Shown one piece after another: positions 10,613 through 21,260 of a stretch of 64,000 nt of DNA; the first letter of the stretch is position 1; every line of letters starts with the position of its first letter. A program made the translations under genes and the position numbers. Below the pieces are notes generated by a model. The model was given only the letters and a program-made list of their open reading frames with translations. It was not told the DNA's origin and searched no databases. Source of the DNA: Drosophila pseudoobscura (lineage: Eukaryota > Arthropoda > Insecta > Diptera > Drosophilidae); contig NC_046683.1 in the NCBI RefSeq assembly GCF_009870125.1, positions 9,982,001 through 10,046,000 of the forward strand, written 5' to 3'.

Positions 10613-12320
10613 TGTATCGATCGGCGAGTGTCCAAGACATACCGAACGAAGTATCGGAACGGGAATGGAATGGTGTGCAATACAGACCCAAGCCACAACC
10701 GATTACAGGGTACACGGAGCTTCTGTCACCATACCATGCATATGCGTGCGTATTTTTGTTGTATTCTACCGTTTTCCGTGCTTTTGGGCAATTTCACTTG
10801 AAATGTGGCTCGCTCGCATGTGCAGGAGTTTCCCCCCTCCTCCCCCCCCCCCCTAGGAGGGCACGGGAGGGGGGTGGTCTCCGAAAGGGGCGCGTATAAT
10901 AAGCATAACAGCTTTGCAGCAACCTTTTGCAACATCGTCGAGATGCGGCCAAAGCGAAGCGCTGCAAGCATCAAATATTTTCGCAGGCTCCCCCGCCCAC
11001 CGATTCCCCGGGAAAAAAAAACCCCCGTAAAATCCCGTAAAATGTACAACGTGTGGCCATGGCAGTGGCACTGCTAGAAGACTCGGCAGGAGTATGCCTC
11101 AGAGCTACGAAAAAAAAAAAAACCGGCGAGGCAGCAATAAAAGCACGCTTCCACACCCCGCGCCGGATGCACAGGATACCCTCGAGAGATGGGACGAGAG
11201 ACGAAACTATGAAAATACTCTGCACGCATCTGAGATACTTTTGCTCATTTATGAAGTATGCTTTCCGCAACACTTTTTAAAGCGTATCCTTGGGGGGGCA
11301 AGGGCAATTTTTTAAACCATTTTCAAAGCTCCGAATTTCTACGCAGCTTAGTGGAAATTTCTTTAGTATTTTGCTGTAGCTGTAGCTGTCGCTGTCGCTG
11401 TCCTGCTGCTTTTTCGGCACCCCCCCACCCCCCCACATGCCACGAAATCCCCCTTGAGCGCTGCATCCTGCATCCTGCTTCCTGCCTCCACCACACATGC
11501 ATTAAAGCTGTTCTGTGCGGCATGGAGGGCCATCAGTGGCTTCGCCGCCATTTTGTGTTTGTGTGTGGCATGCCTCCTGTGGCGGTGTATCTTTTTGGGT
11601 CCTTCTGCATAAATGTTTATTCATATTTCATTTGTTATCACCGCCTTTGGAGGTCGACTTGCATTTGCATTCGCCACAAAAATCCCAAGTGATTAATATC
11701 CTTCGATGGTAATTGAGACACAGACAAGGGGTTCGCGGAGCCTGTGAGTGCAACGGGAGGCTTCTGTTTTCTGCACAATTAACCCGAAATTTGTAAATAT
11801 TTACACGCTCCACGCTCCAGTCGACGACTGATTCAGGTGATGGCTGGCGCCTCCATCAAGGATACTTCATTAATTTTAATTAAGCGCCCAACAGTCCAGG
11901 ACATGGCCGAGTGTCAGAGCCATTGCCTGATGGAAGGAGACTGCAGAATCCCCACCCAAAAAAAAAAAAATTCCTGGGGCCTACAGACTCGTATTTAAGC
12001 CAGGTGCAGTCCTTCCCAAGAGCCAGAAAGTAGGCTGGAAGAACGGCTGGAGTTCTACAACAAATCTCCCTTGTTTGAACCTCATTTTGGGCCTCAAACT
12101 ATCTTTGAAATTCCCATCAAATGTGGCTCGATAGAACATCAAATGATAGTCAAAAATAGGAACAAAATTTCGAATCAGTTTAAGGTGAAATTTGAGCACA
12201 GCAGAAGCCACAGCTAGCCAGAAAGTGGACAAAAAGTGAGTCATCGAAGGGACAAACTTCTTTCAATTATAGAAAATAGTTTCCAGGAAAGGCAATCGGT
12301 GATCAATCGTCATGTACTCA
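10613..12320. other. Gene-free region with C/G homopolymers
   Basis: No gene supported. Contains C- and G-rich tracts near 10840-10875, A tracts near 11019 and 11110, a GCTGTAGCTGTCGCTGTC repeat at 11383-11403, and C runs near 11420-11435. Open frames of 60-140 codons overlap on both strands without codon bias. Confidence 0.45.
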
Positions 12321-12623
12321 CTAGTCCAGCAACTCGATATCGCCTTCATCCACCTCATCGTCATCATTCTCTTCTCCATGGTCTTCAAAGATAGCATCCT
12401 CGTCGTCGTCATGCACGCGATCGGGGGTCCGTTCATTCTGGTTACCGTTGGGGATTTTGCCAGCAATACGACGACCGCCCCGTGACATGGGCGGCGGGGA
12501 GTGACGTCGATTGCGTGTGGATTGAACGGACAGACCGACGCCCTGCTCAAGATTCTCCTCCTCCTCATCGCTCTCGATCTCAATCTCATCGACATCGCGC
12601 TGACTGACCCTTCGCTCTGGCAT
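12321..12623 (-). CDS. Small acidic protein, unknown function (possibly first coding exon)
   Basis: A 100-aa frame from an ATG that follows a leader ending in GATAAA. The protein has an acidic block at residues 12-26, a basic central part with RRHSPPP and RGGRR, and a strongly acidic C-terminal third (DDDEDAIFEDHGEENDDD) ending in DIELLD. Codons are Drosophila-like (GAG, GAC, CTC). Such charge patterning is common in nuclear or chaperone-binding proteins, but no family is recognised. Oddity: the TAG stop overlaps a strong splice donor (CTAGTGAGTAC). If the donor is used after GACTA, the last codon would be completed by the next exon and the protein could be longer; no matching downstream exon was found. 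AT-rich sequence at 12660-12760 would be the 5' UTR or promoter. Confidence 0.55.
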   Translation of the reverse strand: MPERRVSQRDVDEIEIESDEEEENLEQGVGLSVQSTRNRRHSPPPMSRGGRRIAGKIPNGNQNERTPDRVHDDDEDAIFEDHGEENDDDEVDEGDIELLD

Positions 12624-13547
12624 TTTATCAAAACTTTCTCGTATTCCTTTGCACAAATCCTTTGTTTAAATCAGTCTTCACAACACAACAACAAAAACAC
12701 CCACTCTGGATACTTTGTAAGAATGTTTTTTTAATAAACTAATTGTTTATGGGGACTTGTGTTTCGACTTTCGACTTACGCATAGACTTGCAACGAACGC
12801 ACTGAAAAATCGCAATCGACGGATGAAACGGAAAACGGAGAACGGCCGCCGTGGTGCGACTTTCAGGGGCTTCACATCGCGAGACCTTAGACGCGTCCCC
12901 AAGCGGACGGCGGCTCTGTCCGGGCTAATTCAATTAGATAACCGAGCCGAGGTGCAGGTAGCAGATACAAAGATAGTTCAGCAGGGTATACGACTGAGAG
13001 ATACCCTCCACAAGCCTCCTCTCTGTCTCTCAGGCGCTCTTTTTCCCAGTGTGGCTTAGCAGTAGCGGTAGGAGCACACACTCTGCAGGGTATACAACAA
13101 GAAGAGCCAGAGCTGGACTGTCACTCAAAGACTCTTCTGTGTCTCTTCCCTGCCGTCCGCTTTGTTTCTCTTTTGTCCGTAAGACGACTACTACACCCGT
13201 AAGCGTAGCCCTAGACATAAAATGGGTCAGCGATTTTCGGGGCCGACATTGTGGCGATAGGAAGGAAGCCCTTCCACACGTGCTGCTCCCCGACTTTCTG
13301 CACCCAAAGAAAACGCAAACATTTGAAACAATTGCATTGATTTGATTCTGCAATGCCCAATCGATTGGGGGTTTGGCTTGGAATACTTGCACTCGCGTGA
13401 TATTCAACAACAAAATATTTAACAATTATTATCTGTTTTTTTGCTTTGGCAGTGCTTCCGGTGCTCCTCCCCCATCGAGCGCCAGTCGAACCATAAAAAT
13501 GCAAATGAGTTAGGACCGCAACGAGTCCGATTTAATGAGCCATTTCA
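12624..13547. other. Intergenic region with partial GGGTATAC repeat
   Basis: Two segments beginning GCAGGGTATAC lie at about 12976 and 13083, each followed by a CTCTGTCTCT-rich stretch, suggesting an old partial duplication. No coding region is supported; frames on both strands are interrupted or lack codon bias. Confidence 0.4.
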
Positions 13548-13934
13548 ATGCCGCTGAGGCTCTGCAATTGCTTCCCCCTGATGTTGTTGTTGATGCTGAT
13601 GATGGTAGACCCAAACCTGGCCACAAAAGCCCATCATTCAACTCATTATAGCTGTATATTTGCAAAAACAGCACCGCCACAACATTTCCAATTCGAAAGC
13701 TCAAAGAGGTTGCCGGCGGTCCGCACTTTTCCGCAATCGCAGCCATCTGGCAGCACTGTCACGAGCGGCGTGAAGTTGGTTGCTCCAGGTCGCGGCGTTG
13801 CCACACGGAAGCGTCTTCTGGCTGAAAGTTCAGCCGAGTTCAAAGACTACTTCTACAATCCCTTCGACAAAGATTGGTTGTACAATGTTGCTGCTGCTGG
13901 CCACCCTTCTGACCTCTGTACAGAACTGATTTAA
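13548..13934 (+). CDS. Possible small secreted protein
   Basis: A 128-aa ATG-initiated frame. Residues 9-20 (FPLMLLLMLMMV) form a typical hydrophobic signal-peptide core with a plausible cleavage region near residues 25-30. The mature part is basic and Ser/Pro-rich in the middle, then has KRLLAESSAEFKDY and an aromatic patch (YFYNPFDKDWLY) before a short C-terminal tail. Codons in the last third are C-ending and Drosophila-like (TTC, GAC, TAC, CCC), which supports coding over chance. A basic site (ATRKR at about 84-88) could be a prohormone-type cleavage site, but that is speculation. There is no recognised family, no close promoter motif and no clear poly(A) signal. The opposite strand also has open frames, of lower quality. 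Confidence 0.4.
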   Translation: MPLRLCNCFPLMLLLMLMMVDPNLATKAHHSTHYSCIFAKTAPPQHFQFESSKRLPAVRTFPQSQPSGSTVTSGVKLVAPGRGVATRKRLLAESSAEFKDYFYNPFDKDWLYNVAAAGHPSDLCTELI

Positions 13935-15827
13935 GCGTTTAATTGGGGTGCTAGCGAAAATATAATTACTCCACTGCGATGGGTATTGTCCGATGGGTCC
14001 GCAGGAGGTCACTCTGCCAATTATGGTGTTGCACATTAATTGAAGTCGTTGCACTGGCAACCGGCTTTAATTATGCGACGAAGACGAATGAACGAGCAAC
14101 CAGACGACGGCCGGTCAATGCCAAGGGCGACACATACTCACTTTTGCCGGCAACGAGGACAGTGAGGCAATAAAGCGAGACGCCGCTGCCACGTGCAGAC
14201 AGAAGACAGCCGAACCGAAGCGAATCGAATCAAAGCTCCGTTCAACCAAAAATCAAAAACAGACACAACCTTCAAATACACAAGAAATACACGCACAAAC
14301 AGAAACAAAACAAAAACTCAAAACAAATGCGGAAGCAGCGAGCGAAAAAACATGAGAAATTTGCATAGAAATTATATGATGGCATGATTTGATAAATGGG
14401 GCTTTCTTTCAGGCATTTTTTTGGTACTTTCAACGATTTGTGGACTTTGGGGGCAGGGATCTTCAATTTTCAAAACGATTGATAGGTTTTTTTTACCTGA
14501 AGATTTCGACAAAGGTTTTATATTACAGAGAATTTTAGGAAGCCTTTTCAACGACAGAAGAAGCCAAATCCGAATCCAATTCGTTTCGTTTTCAAATAAG
14601 CCAGAATGAAGAGCAGAAGATTACTGAGGACCAGTCCCATGCATGCCTTTATTTCTATGATGTACGTGACACTACCCAAAAGAATTCGTTCCGTAAGTTC
14701 CAGATGAGGCTAGAGACAATCACTGTCTTCCTCATTAGTGATATACTATGCTTCTGGGTACTGTCTCGGTGGCAATCGTTTGTTTACTTTGGAGGTGATC
14801 ATCGTGGGACTAGATGATCTACCCAGAACGTGAGCAATGTACAAGTTTTGTGAACTTAATTTAAATGGATTTTGAAGAATTCATAGAATAAACGGCACCC
14901 CGGTTAAAGTCTCTTTAAGTTTAAATTTTGTTGATGAATCGAAGAGGAGCCACAAGGAAACAAAATAAAGATTACTTCAGAGATGGCTTGTTTATCTGAA
15001 GATCAGCATCAACCATGATGACACCTCGGAAGCGTTAAAAGAGGTAGCTTCGAGCAGTAAACACACCCATAAAAGGTACAAAAAATCAAGCAGAAAACAC
15101 TCGTAAAATGCAACAATTAAAACAGCAAAAGACAAGTCAATAAACAGGCCTAGAATGGCGCTTGTTTGATAAGAACTTGCCAGCATACCAGCTGAGAGAA
15201 CTGAGAGAACTTTTCTTTACTTTTCTTTTCAGATAGTAGTGGAGGTAATAATGTTTCATCAGATCGCACGGCAGGGGCGACTATGGTCTTATCTTAGCGG
15301 TGGAGAGGAGAGCCATGAAGTGCAAACATCTCTGGAAAACGAGCGTAAAACAAGACAAATTATAGCCAGGCCAGAAACAGGTGGGAGCTCCCAGGCAAAT
15401 CAGCTGCTGCCAAGCATTTATCAGGTGATGCCGTAGGCAAGCAGTTCAATCAGCTGACAATCAGTTCTTTCATCTTAAAAGCAGTTCAATCGATTTCAGC
15501 ACTACTTATGTACATCCCCCTGCGTGGATTTTTAGTGAACTTTTGGCTACCGAATTTCGCATAATTCAACAATTTGTAGTCCAAGTTTGTCCATAATTAA
15601 AAAGCAACGCTTGGCGAGTCCCCCCCGATGTTCATCGACGCATGCAATCCATTTTTGGTACCAAATCGAGGCGGTGAATCACAACGCGAGAGAATCTCGT
15701 GGGAAGACAGAGAAAAAGCTGAAATCTGAAAGCCAAGGCCCTCTCGGCTGCGGCGGTTCTAACGGGTTTCGAGTGATCGAAACAAGTTCAAGGTTGCTTC
15801 AAGCTGCACTGCAGCTCTTTGACTCAC
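13935..15827. other. Mostly non-coding; weak spliced-frame candidate
   Basis: No firm gene. On the plus strand an open stretch at 14539-14692 starts after an acceptor-like TTTTAG and ends at a strong donor (TTCC followed by GTAAGT). Joined to a segment starting at 15233 after a strong acceptor (TTTTCTTTTCAG), the frame stays open to a TAG at 15295-15297. The encoded peptide (about 73 residues) matches nothing I know and has no start codon in view. The rest is A/T-rich DNA with no signal noted. Confidence 0.25.
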
Positions 15828-16231
15828 CTGTTGGCAGCGGCATAGGTGTGGGGGGGCGGCTTTTCGGACGACTCGCTGGCTAGAAGAACCCCGCCGCCGG
15901 ATGTCTCTGACGTCACGGGCCTGTAGATCAACGGCTTGACGTTGCGCTCAAAGTCATCGAGGAAGACCACATCGTGGACGGGTATCAAGCGATGGTCGCC
16001 GCTCACATTGAAGTGCAGATCGCGAAAGGGTCCATTGAAGAGGCAGCGCAGTGGGGAAGTCACCAGGGCAGTGTCCTCCGAAGGCAGCTACAGGACAGGG
16101 GGCAAGGATTTACTACATACATACATACATACACGGGGGTACGAGGTGTATTACGGGGGTACTACGGGGGTATTCTAGGTATTCTAGGGGGTAGTGCACA
16201 CCTTGATTTTCCCATTGGCTGCAGAAAACAT
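15828..16231 (-). CDS. Two exons of an unidentified gene (partial)
   Basis: The main exon, 15828-16087, has a clear acceptor (CCTGTAG before it), a perfect donor (CAACAG followed by GTGAGTC) and strong Drosophila codon bias across 86 codons. It encodes a soluble-looking peptide containing LFNGPFRDLHFNVSGDHR and VVFLDDFERNVKPLIYRP, then a Ser/Gly/Pro-rich part. It has no in-frame Met, so an upstream coding exon is required. The best candidate is 16202-16231, an ATG exon of ten codons (MFSAANGKIK) ending at a weaker donor (AAG followed by GTGTGC), which joins in phase 0. The main exon ends in phase 2, so coding must continue further left, but no next exon was found before 12.6 kb. GC-rich DNA at 16480-16900 looks like a 5' UTR or promoter for it. 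Product unknown. Confidence 0.6.
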
Positions 16232-17140
16232 CAGGACACACACACACACACACTTTCAAACCACACACAAACAACGAATTAAAACAAAAACAAACACGGA
16301 TCTACTCATAGGTTTGTGTGTGTGTGTGGGTGGGTGGGGAAGGAGATGACGGATACGTGTTAGGGATTGGATTAACCGTAGAACCCGCTACAGAACGCCA
16401 ATGTAAATTACAGTAAACGAAGAACAAGAGAGCAAGACAGAGAGAGAGAGAGAGGGTCACGAAAATTTCGACACGCGTGCGTGGAGAGTGGATCGCGGCG
16501 CGAGAGACTCTCTTTTCAATTAACAGTTAACAAAAAAAAAAAAAAACCACAAAACACAACACTTGCACAATTGAACGACGGCGACAGCGGCGGCTGCGTC
16601 TGCGCCTTTACTTTGCACCAAACATTTCACTCGTTGCAACAGCAACAACAACAGCCACACAAAAAAAACCGATCGCGTTTGCTGAAATTATAGATAAATC
16701 ACGGAATTTCGTCGTTATTTTGCCGATCGCGTCGTTGGTCTGAGCGGCGTCCGTCGGCGGTCTTCCAATTGGTCCAGTACGATGGAAAAAACAATACAAC
16801 AAATAAACAGCTGGAGTTTCGCCGATCTGGCAGCGCGAGAACCCATCATAGAGCTGCCAGACTGAAGGAAAAAGATTCTGCCCAGCCATGGTTTGTTCCA
16901 ATCAGATTATCAGCTACATGAATTCTCCAGTTGGAATGAATGTATCTCCATAAAACAGGGAGAATATTTTATTAAATAGTTTTACACGAATTCTCTAGGC
17001 ATGCAGAAATCAGTGAGTCTCTGTTTTAAAGCTATATGTACATACACACAAATCAAATCAATTGCATTAATAGGTCAATTAATGTCAATCTAGGAAAAAC
17101 TTATTACTGGAAAACAGAATTTCAACATTAATTTGAGCAA
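16232..17140. other. Probable promoter/5' leader region, no gene seen
   Basis: Contains CA tracts (16237-16270), a GT tract (16315-16330), a GA tract (16438-16456) and CAG/CAA repeats at 16637-16655. On the minus strand it fits an untranslated leader for the 15.8-16.2 kb exons. Open frames here have no codon bias. Confidence 0.4.
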
Positions 17141-17149
17141 AACGGGTAT

Positions 17150-18840
17150 AAAAATGTCCACTCATAGTTGAAACCAGCAACATTGAAGCTAGCATTTCAA
17201 ACACATCTACGTTTAAGCTTTGTTTAAACCATGTTTTATAAACAACCCAATAAATAAGAGTCCTTAAATTCTGCTAATCTTGCAGAAAATAGATTCATCA
17301 ATTGGGTAAAACAATGCTTTCAGGGCTGAGAGCCCTAGCTAACTAGTAATTTTAAACCGAATCTCAAAATCGAGGAATATGATTTCCGATTCATGTACAG
17401 AGAACGATTAACCTATTGTCGACCAGTGGTTATTAAAATACACTCCACGAAATTGTTTAAGCCTGACGAAGTTTAGCTCAGTCCAGGTGTTAGATATCGT
17501 GGTCTTTTTTTATAAGTTTTGTGGAAGAATAGGATGGATTTACAAGAATTTATAAACCGTGTATTTTTCCGCAGCCTCAATTATGTTTTTTAACCTATTT
17601 AAATAGAAGGGGGCTAAAAGGGCTAAGTTCGTTTTTTTCATCGGTATATTTTGAATATGAGCAGGTATATTTCGGTATATTTCTGAGTGTCGAAGACATA
17701 ATCGGCTTTTCGTCTTCATGGTATATTCGACAAGTGGGGTGGATTTCATCTTGCATACATTGCATTTAATGTTTGGTGTTGCCCATTATCCATACCCTAT
17801 TTTTTCTTCCACTAGTGGCATGGTGACCGTATCTGGTATTTATTACTTTTCGGTATTTTTTAGATCAAAATTGTACCGACGGTATATAGGTATATTGTGG
17901 TATATTTTGTCAATTTCATCAATCTATTAAATTTAATTTCCAACGGTATATAGAAAATCCAATGAAACCATTATTTAAAGTAAGTTATTAATTAATTCAT
18001 TAATCGAATAAAATGATGTGGGCAAAGCTAAGAGATCTATATAGCCAGTCATATTTGATGGAAAATCAAAAACTAGGAATTCGTAGTAATAACCGGTTGA
18101 CAACACTAATTTTCATACCCTAGGGAAAAGAATATTTTAGGATTGAGAAAATGTTTGTCATCCCAGGCTCCGTAGGTATCAGGATCGAGATATATATATA
18201 TATATAATATATACAAGATACTAATAATATACATGACTATATCTAAAACATATCAATTTGAGAAATAGGGTATACAAGGGCATAAGCGCGAATCATGTCT
18301 TAAAATACCAGCAACATTGCGACTGTTTTTTTTTTGTTGAACTATTTTGTTTAAACCTTGTTTTAGTCAGAATGCAATAAAAGCATGGAGTAAAAACTAA
18401 CTAATTTTGGAGAAAATTTATTCATCAATGGCCTAAACTTATTTGGACAAAACTAAGGGTTTTAGTTAGCAAGAATTATTCAACGGAACGACTATGAACG
18501 ACTATCGTCTTTCATTTTTTCGTTTTGACCTATTTCGTTAAAACCTTTTTTTTTACCTATTTCGCGAAAACCTTTTTTACGCAAAATGCAATAAAAGCAA
18601 TTATTTAAAATAACCCAGTCAAATAGTAAAATGATTTATTAATCGTATAAAATTATGTGGGCATGGCTAAATGTTCTATATAGCTAATAATATTCCTCGG
18701 AATATCAAAAACGAGGAATATGCAAAAGAGAACTTTAATTCGTCAGTATATTTACGGTATATTTCAAATGAGACGGTATGTTTCGGTATATTTCTGACGG
18801 TCGGATGGTATATTTTATCGATAAGTTCTCAGTTCAGTTG
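17150..18840. repeat. Diverged tandem duplication carrying GGTATATTT promoter words
   Basis: Two diverged copies about 1.1 kb apart. Matching landmarks are: CCAGCAACATTG at 17174 and 18307; TTTAAACCNTGTTTTA at 17225 and 18350; ATTCATCAATT/GG at 17298 and 18420; and runs of CGGTATATTT at 17643-17680 and 18745-18795. A further internal pair, with TAATCGNATAAAATNATGTG and TCTATATAGC, lies at about 17998-18080 and 18640-18720. The right copy runs directly into the e(r) promoter. A related piece recurs near 31.13-31.35 kb, so this is a dispersed repeat and not only a local duplication. Confidence 0.7.
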
Positions 18841-18860
18841 CAAATGTGACCAAAAAAAAA
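18745..18860 (+). promoter_or_regulatory. e(r) core promoter: motif 6, DRE, motif-1-like
   Basis: Several GGTATATTT words (Drosophila core-promoter motif 6) at 18752-18815 lead into a perfect DRE palindrome TATCGATA at 18816-18823, then TCTCAGTTCAGTT (initiator-like) and ATGTGACC (half of motif 1). This DRE plus motif 1/6 set is the usual TATA-less promoter of broadly expressed fly genes, which fits e(r). Transcription would start about 18825-18840. Confidence 0.65.
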
Positions 18861-19690
18861 AAAAAAAACCCGAGCGTGAACGCGAAAATTTACGTCGAAA
18901 AGCCGGCATAAATCATTTTAAGTACTGTCAAAAAATACAAGGTAAGAAAAAAATAAAATTGAATTAAATTGTAAATTTAACAAAAAATAGCGAGGAAACA
19001 ACAAATTGTTGGGCGCTGTACAGACGATTTGCCTGTGTGCGCTTGTTTGTATGGTATGTGTGCGTTTTCTTTTGAAGCGGCAAAAATAGTTTTCGAAGTT
19101 CTTAACAAAAATAACTATAATTTAAACAAATGCACAGCATTTGGCTAATGAAGGGCCGAATTCAGTGGGGCAGATATTTTTTTTCTAGTGAAAAATGAAA
19201 AATGTGAAAAAATCCGCTAAAAGCAAAACATTTCCGCGCACATGTATTGTGTGCATGCATACGTGCTTGTGTTTGTGTGTGTGATAGAGGAACCAAAAGA
19301 TTTTTGTACGGGGTATCCATTCGTGTGCATAGGGTTGCTTGTTTTGTGGTCACTGCCGGAAAGAGAAAGTGCCATAAAGCATTTATATTCTCGATCCACA
19401 GCGTGGGGATACCTTTGCCGTGCAGAAAATGTACTTGTTAAATGAAAAAATTGTTCGTTTCCAGCAAATTGTTGCCCATTGCCATGCAATATGTACCGTC
19501 AAGGGTATCCCAGGTTCGGCACCCGATCGGAACCCTTTATTTTGACCATTATTAATGAATATTTTGTGGGTTAACGCATTGCAGCATCGGCCAGAAGCCT
19601 CATTCCTTGGTGGATCAACGTAACAGCAGCAAGCCTTAGGTGTGGGAAAAGTCTCGGAATCAATTCGAAAACAGGGGAAAAACAAAAAAG
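18835..19690 (+). other. e(r) 5' untranslated exon(s)
   Basis: A donor (AATACAAG followed by GTAAGAAA) ends a likely leader exon at 18941. A second donor (CAAAAAAG followed by GTAAGTGG) ends leader sequence at 19690, right before the short intron upstream of the e(r) ATG. Either the leader is alternatively spliced or two start sites exist; acceptors for the second leader exon cannot be fixed by eye. Confidence 0.5.
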
Positions 19691-19751
19691 GTAAGTGGGA
19701 GTACTGCGCCCCAGATGTCATTACTAATTGAAATCATTCCAGACTTTAAAG

Positions 19752-20066
19752 ATGTCGCACACCATACTGCTGGTGCAGCCTGGGGCCCGCCCGGAGACCC
19801 GTACCTACTGCGATTATGAGAGCGTCAACGAGTGCATGGAAGGTGTGTGCAAGATCTACGAGGAGCATCTGAAGCGCCGCAATCCGAACACACCGACTAT
19901 CACCTACGACATTAGCCAGCTGTTCGACTTCATCGACACGCTGATGGACATTAGCTGCATGGTGTACCAGAAGAGCACCAATACTTATGCCCCCTACAAC
20001 AAGGAGTGGATCAAGGAGAAGATCTACGTGCTGCTCCGTCAGGCGGCATTCAGTCCGAATGCCTAA
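19752..20066 (+). CDS. e(r): Enhancer of rudimentary homologue
   Basis: A 104-aa protein that I recognise throughout, from [19 protein letters not shown] to the C-terminal [13 protein letters not shown] is a small, highly conserved nuclear dimer; in flies it was found as a modifier of rudimentary (pyrimidine synthesis), and in other species it works with RNA-processing and RNA-decay complexes. The length equals the family norm. The start is the conserved MSHT ATG; an in-frame upstream ATG at 19728 lies inside the intron and is not used. A 52-nt intron (19691-19742), with a good branch point (TACTAAT) and an acceptor TTCCAG, ends 9 nt before the ATG, so the CDS is uninterrupted. The 3' UTR is A-rich, with an ATTAAA near 20249. 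The promoter is of the DRE/motif 6 type. Confidence 0.98.
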   Translation: MSHTILLVQPGARPETRTYCDYESVNECMEGVCKIYEEHLKRRNPNTPTITYDISQLFDFIDTLMDISCMVYQKSTNTYAPYNKEWIKEKIYVLLRQAAFSPNA

Positions 20067-20639
20067 AGCGCATCCACACGGGGGCTTGGGTGGGAAACGG
20101 GGTAATAATCCAACCAAAAAACACACACGAAATACCAACGCGAGGGAAACAATAGCCCAAAAAGAGATACAGATACACAGACGGTCAATAACAATAACAA
20201 TAACCCAAAACAAGATGCAGATACAAAAAACAACAACAAAAAATCACTCATTAAACTCAGTACTTTAAAAAAAATATTTTGTTTTGCGGATCTGCATGGG
20301 GACCCCTCACGCGTGATGGGGATCCTAAGAAAGGACTTTGATCATAAAACAAAATATTTTATATCATAGAGATATATATATTTTCCTTTAATCTCCTAAG
20401 ATTTACAACACAAAAACATCGAGGGGAAAAACAGAATACACTCGACACAAAAAAAAAGAAAACCAACAAACTGTGCTCCCGCATCTCAAAATGGGGAAAC
20501 TAGAGAGAATTGTAAAGCTTAGAAATTGAATCCTTACTTTACAACAACTAATATAATGTATATACTATACACATAACTGAACGGCATTTGTGTATTGATT
20601 TATTGGGTGACCAAATATATATAGATACGTATTCCCATG

Positions 20640-21260
20640 GTTTATGCATCGATATATGTTTAAGAGCGGTCTTCCCATCGATTGTATATGGCTAAATGAT
20701 ATGGAAAGGCTTATAAAAGTGATTTAGGGAGGGTTATACAGGAATGTATAAGGAATAAGGACTTTTCAAATGGATTTAAGAGAGGTTTCTCATAGATTTT
20801 TATGTAATATATCATAAGAACAGGATTTTGGGCGGCTTTTCCATAGATTTCGATTGATTGTATGGGAGTATATCATGCGAAAAGCGATTAGAGGGGGTTT
20901 CCTACGGATTTTAATGAATAATAGGGGACTATATCATGGAGAAAGGCGTATTTCAATTAGAATTCCTTGGATTTTAATGGAGTTAATAATACTGAGAGGG
21001 TTTTAAGAAGCATATAGAGTGGCCTCCAGCAAAATCTATTAGTTTTAGTGCAGCAGTCTTCCTAAAAATAGGGAATACAATATAAAAAGTTTAAAGAAAG
21101 CAAGCGATATTACTTTTTCCATGGATTCTAGTGAATTTTAGTGGGGTTTGCCATAGATTTGAATGGATGAAATGGAAATATATAATGTGAAAAGGCTAAT
21201 TAGTTGTAAGGAACTTATAAACTCCAATATTCAATGGTATTTCAATGAAATTTTTCTACA
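20640..21260 (+). repeat. Diverged ~70-90-bp tandem repeat downstream of e(r)
   Basis: The phrase TTTTCCATAGATTTNNATG, a short spacer, TATATCATGNGAAAAGGC and a G-rich link to the next TTTCC recurs at about 20780-20830, 20838-20890, 20900-20950, 20965-20990 and 21115-21200, with looser copies from 20640. Spacing is irregular and identity low, so the array is old. Flanking DNA (20070-20640 and 21260-22900) is AT-rich with no gene seen; GA/CT tracts occur at 22650-22665 and 22719-22740. Confidence 0.65.

Noticed and set aside
10202..10698. Long frames on both strands with Val-Ser-Lys or Asp-Thr-Thr-Phe repeats
   Set aside because: They are translations of the 12-bp minisatellite; both strands are open because the unit length is a multiple of three.
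18180..18230. TATATATA run as a TATA box
   Set aside because: It is simple sequence within a decayed repeat; the nearby e(r) promoter has a DRE/motif 6 arrangement that normally lacks TATA.
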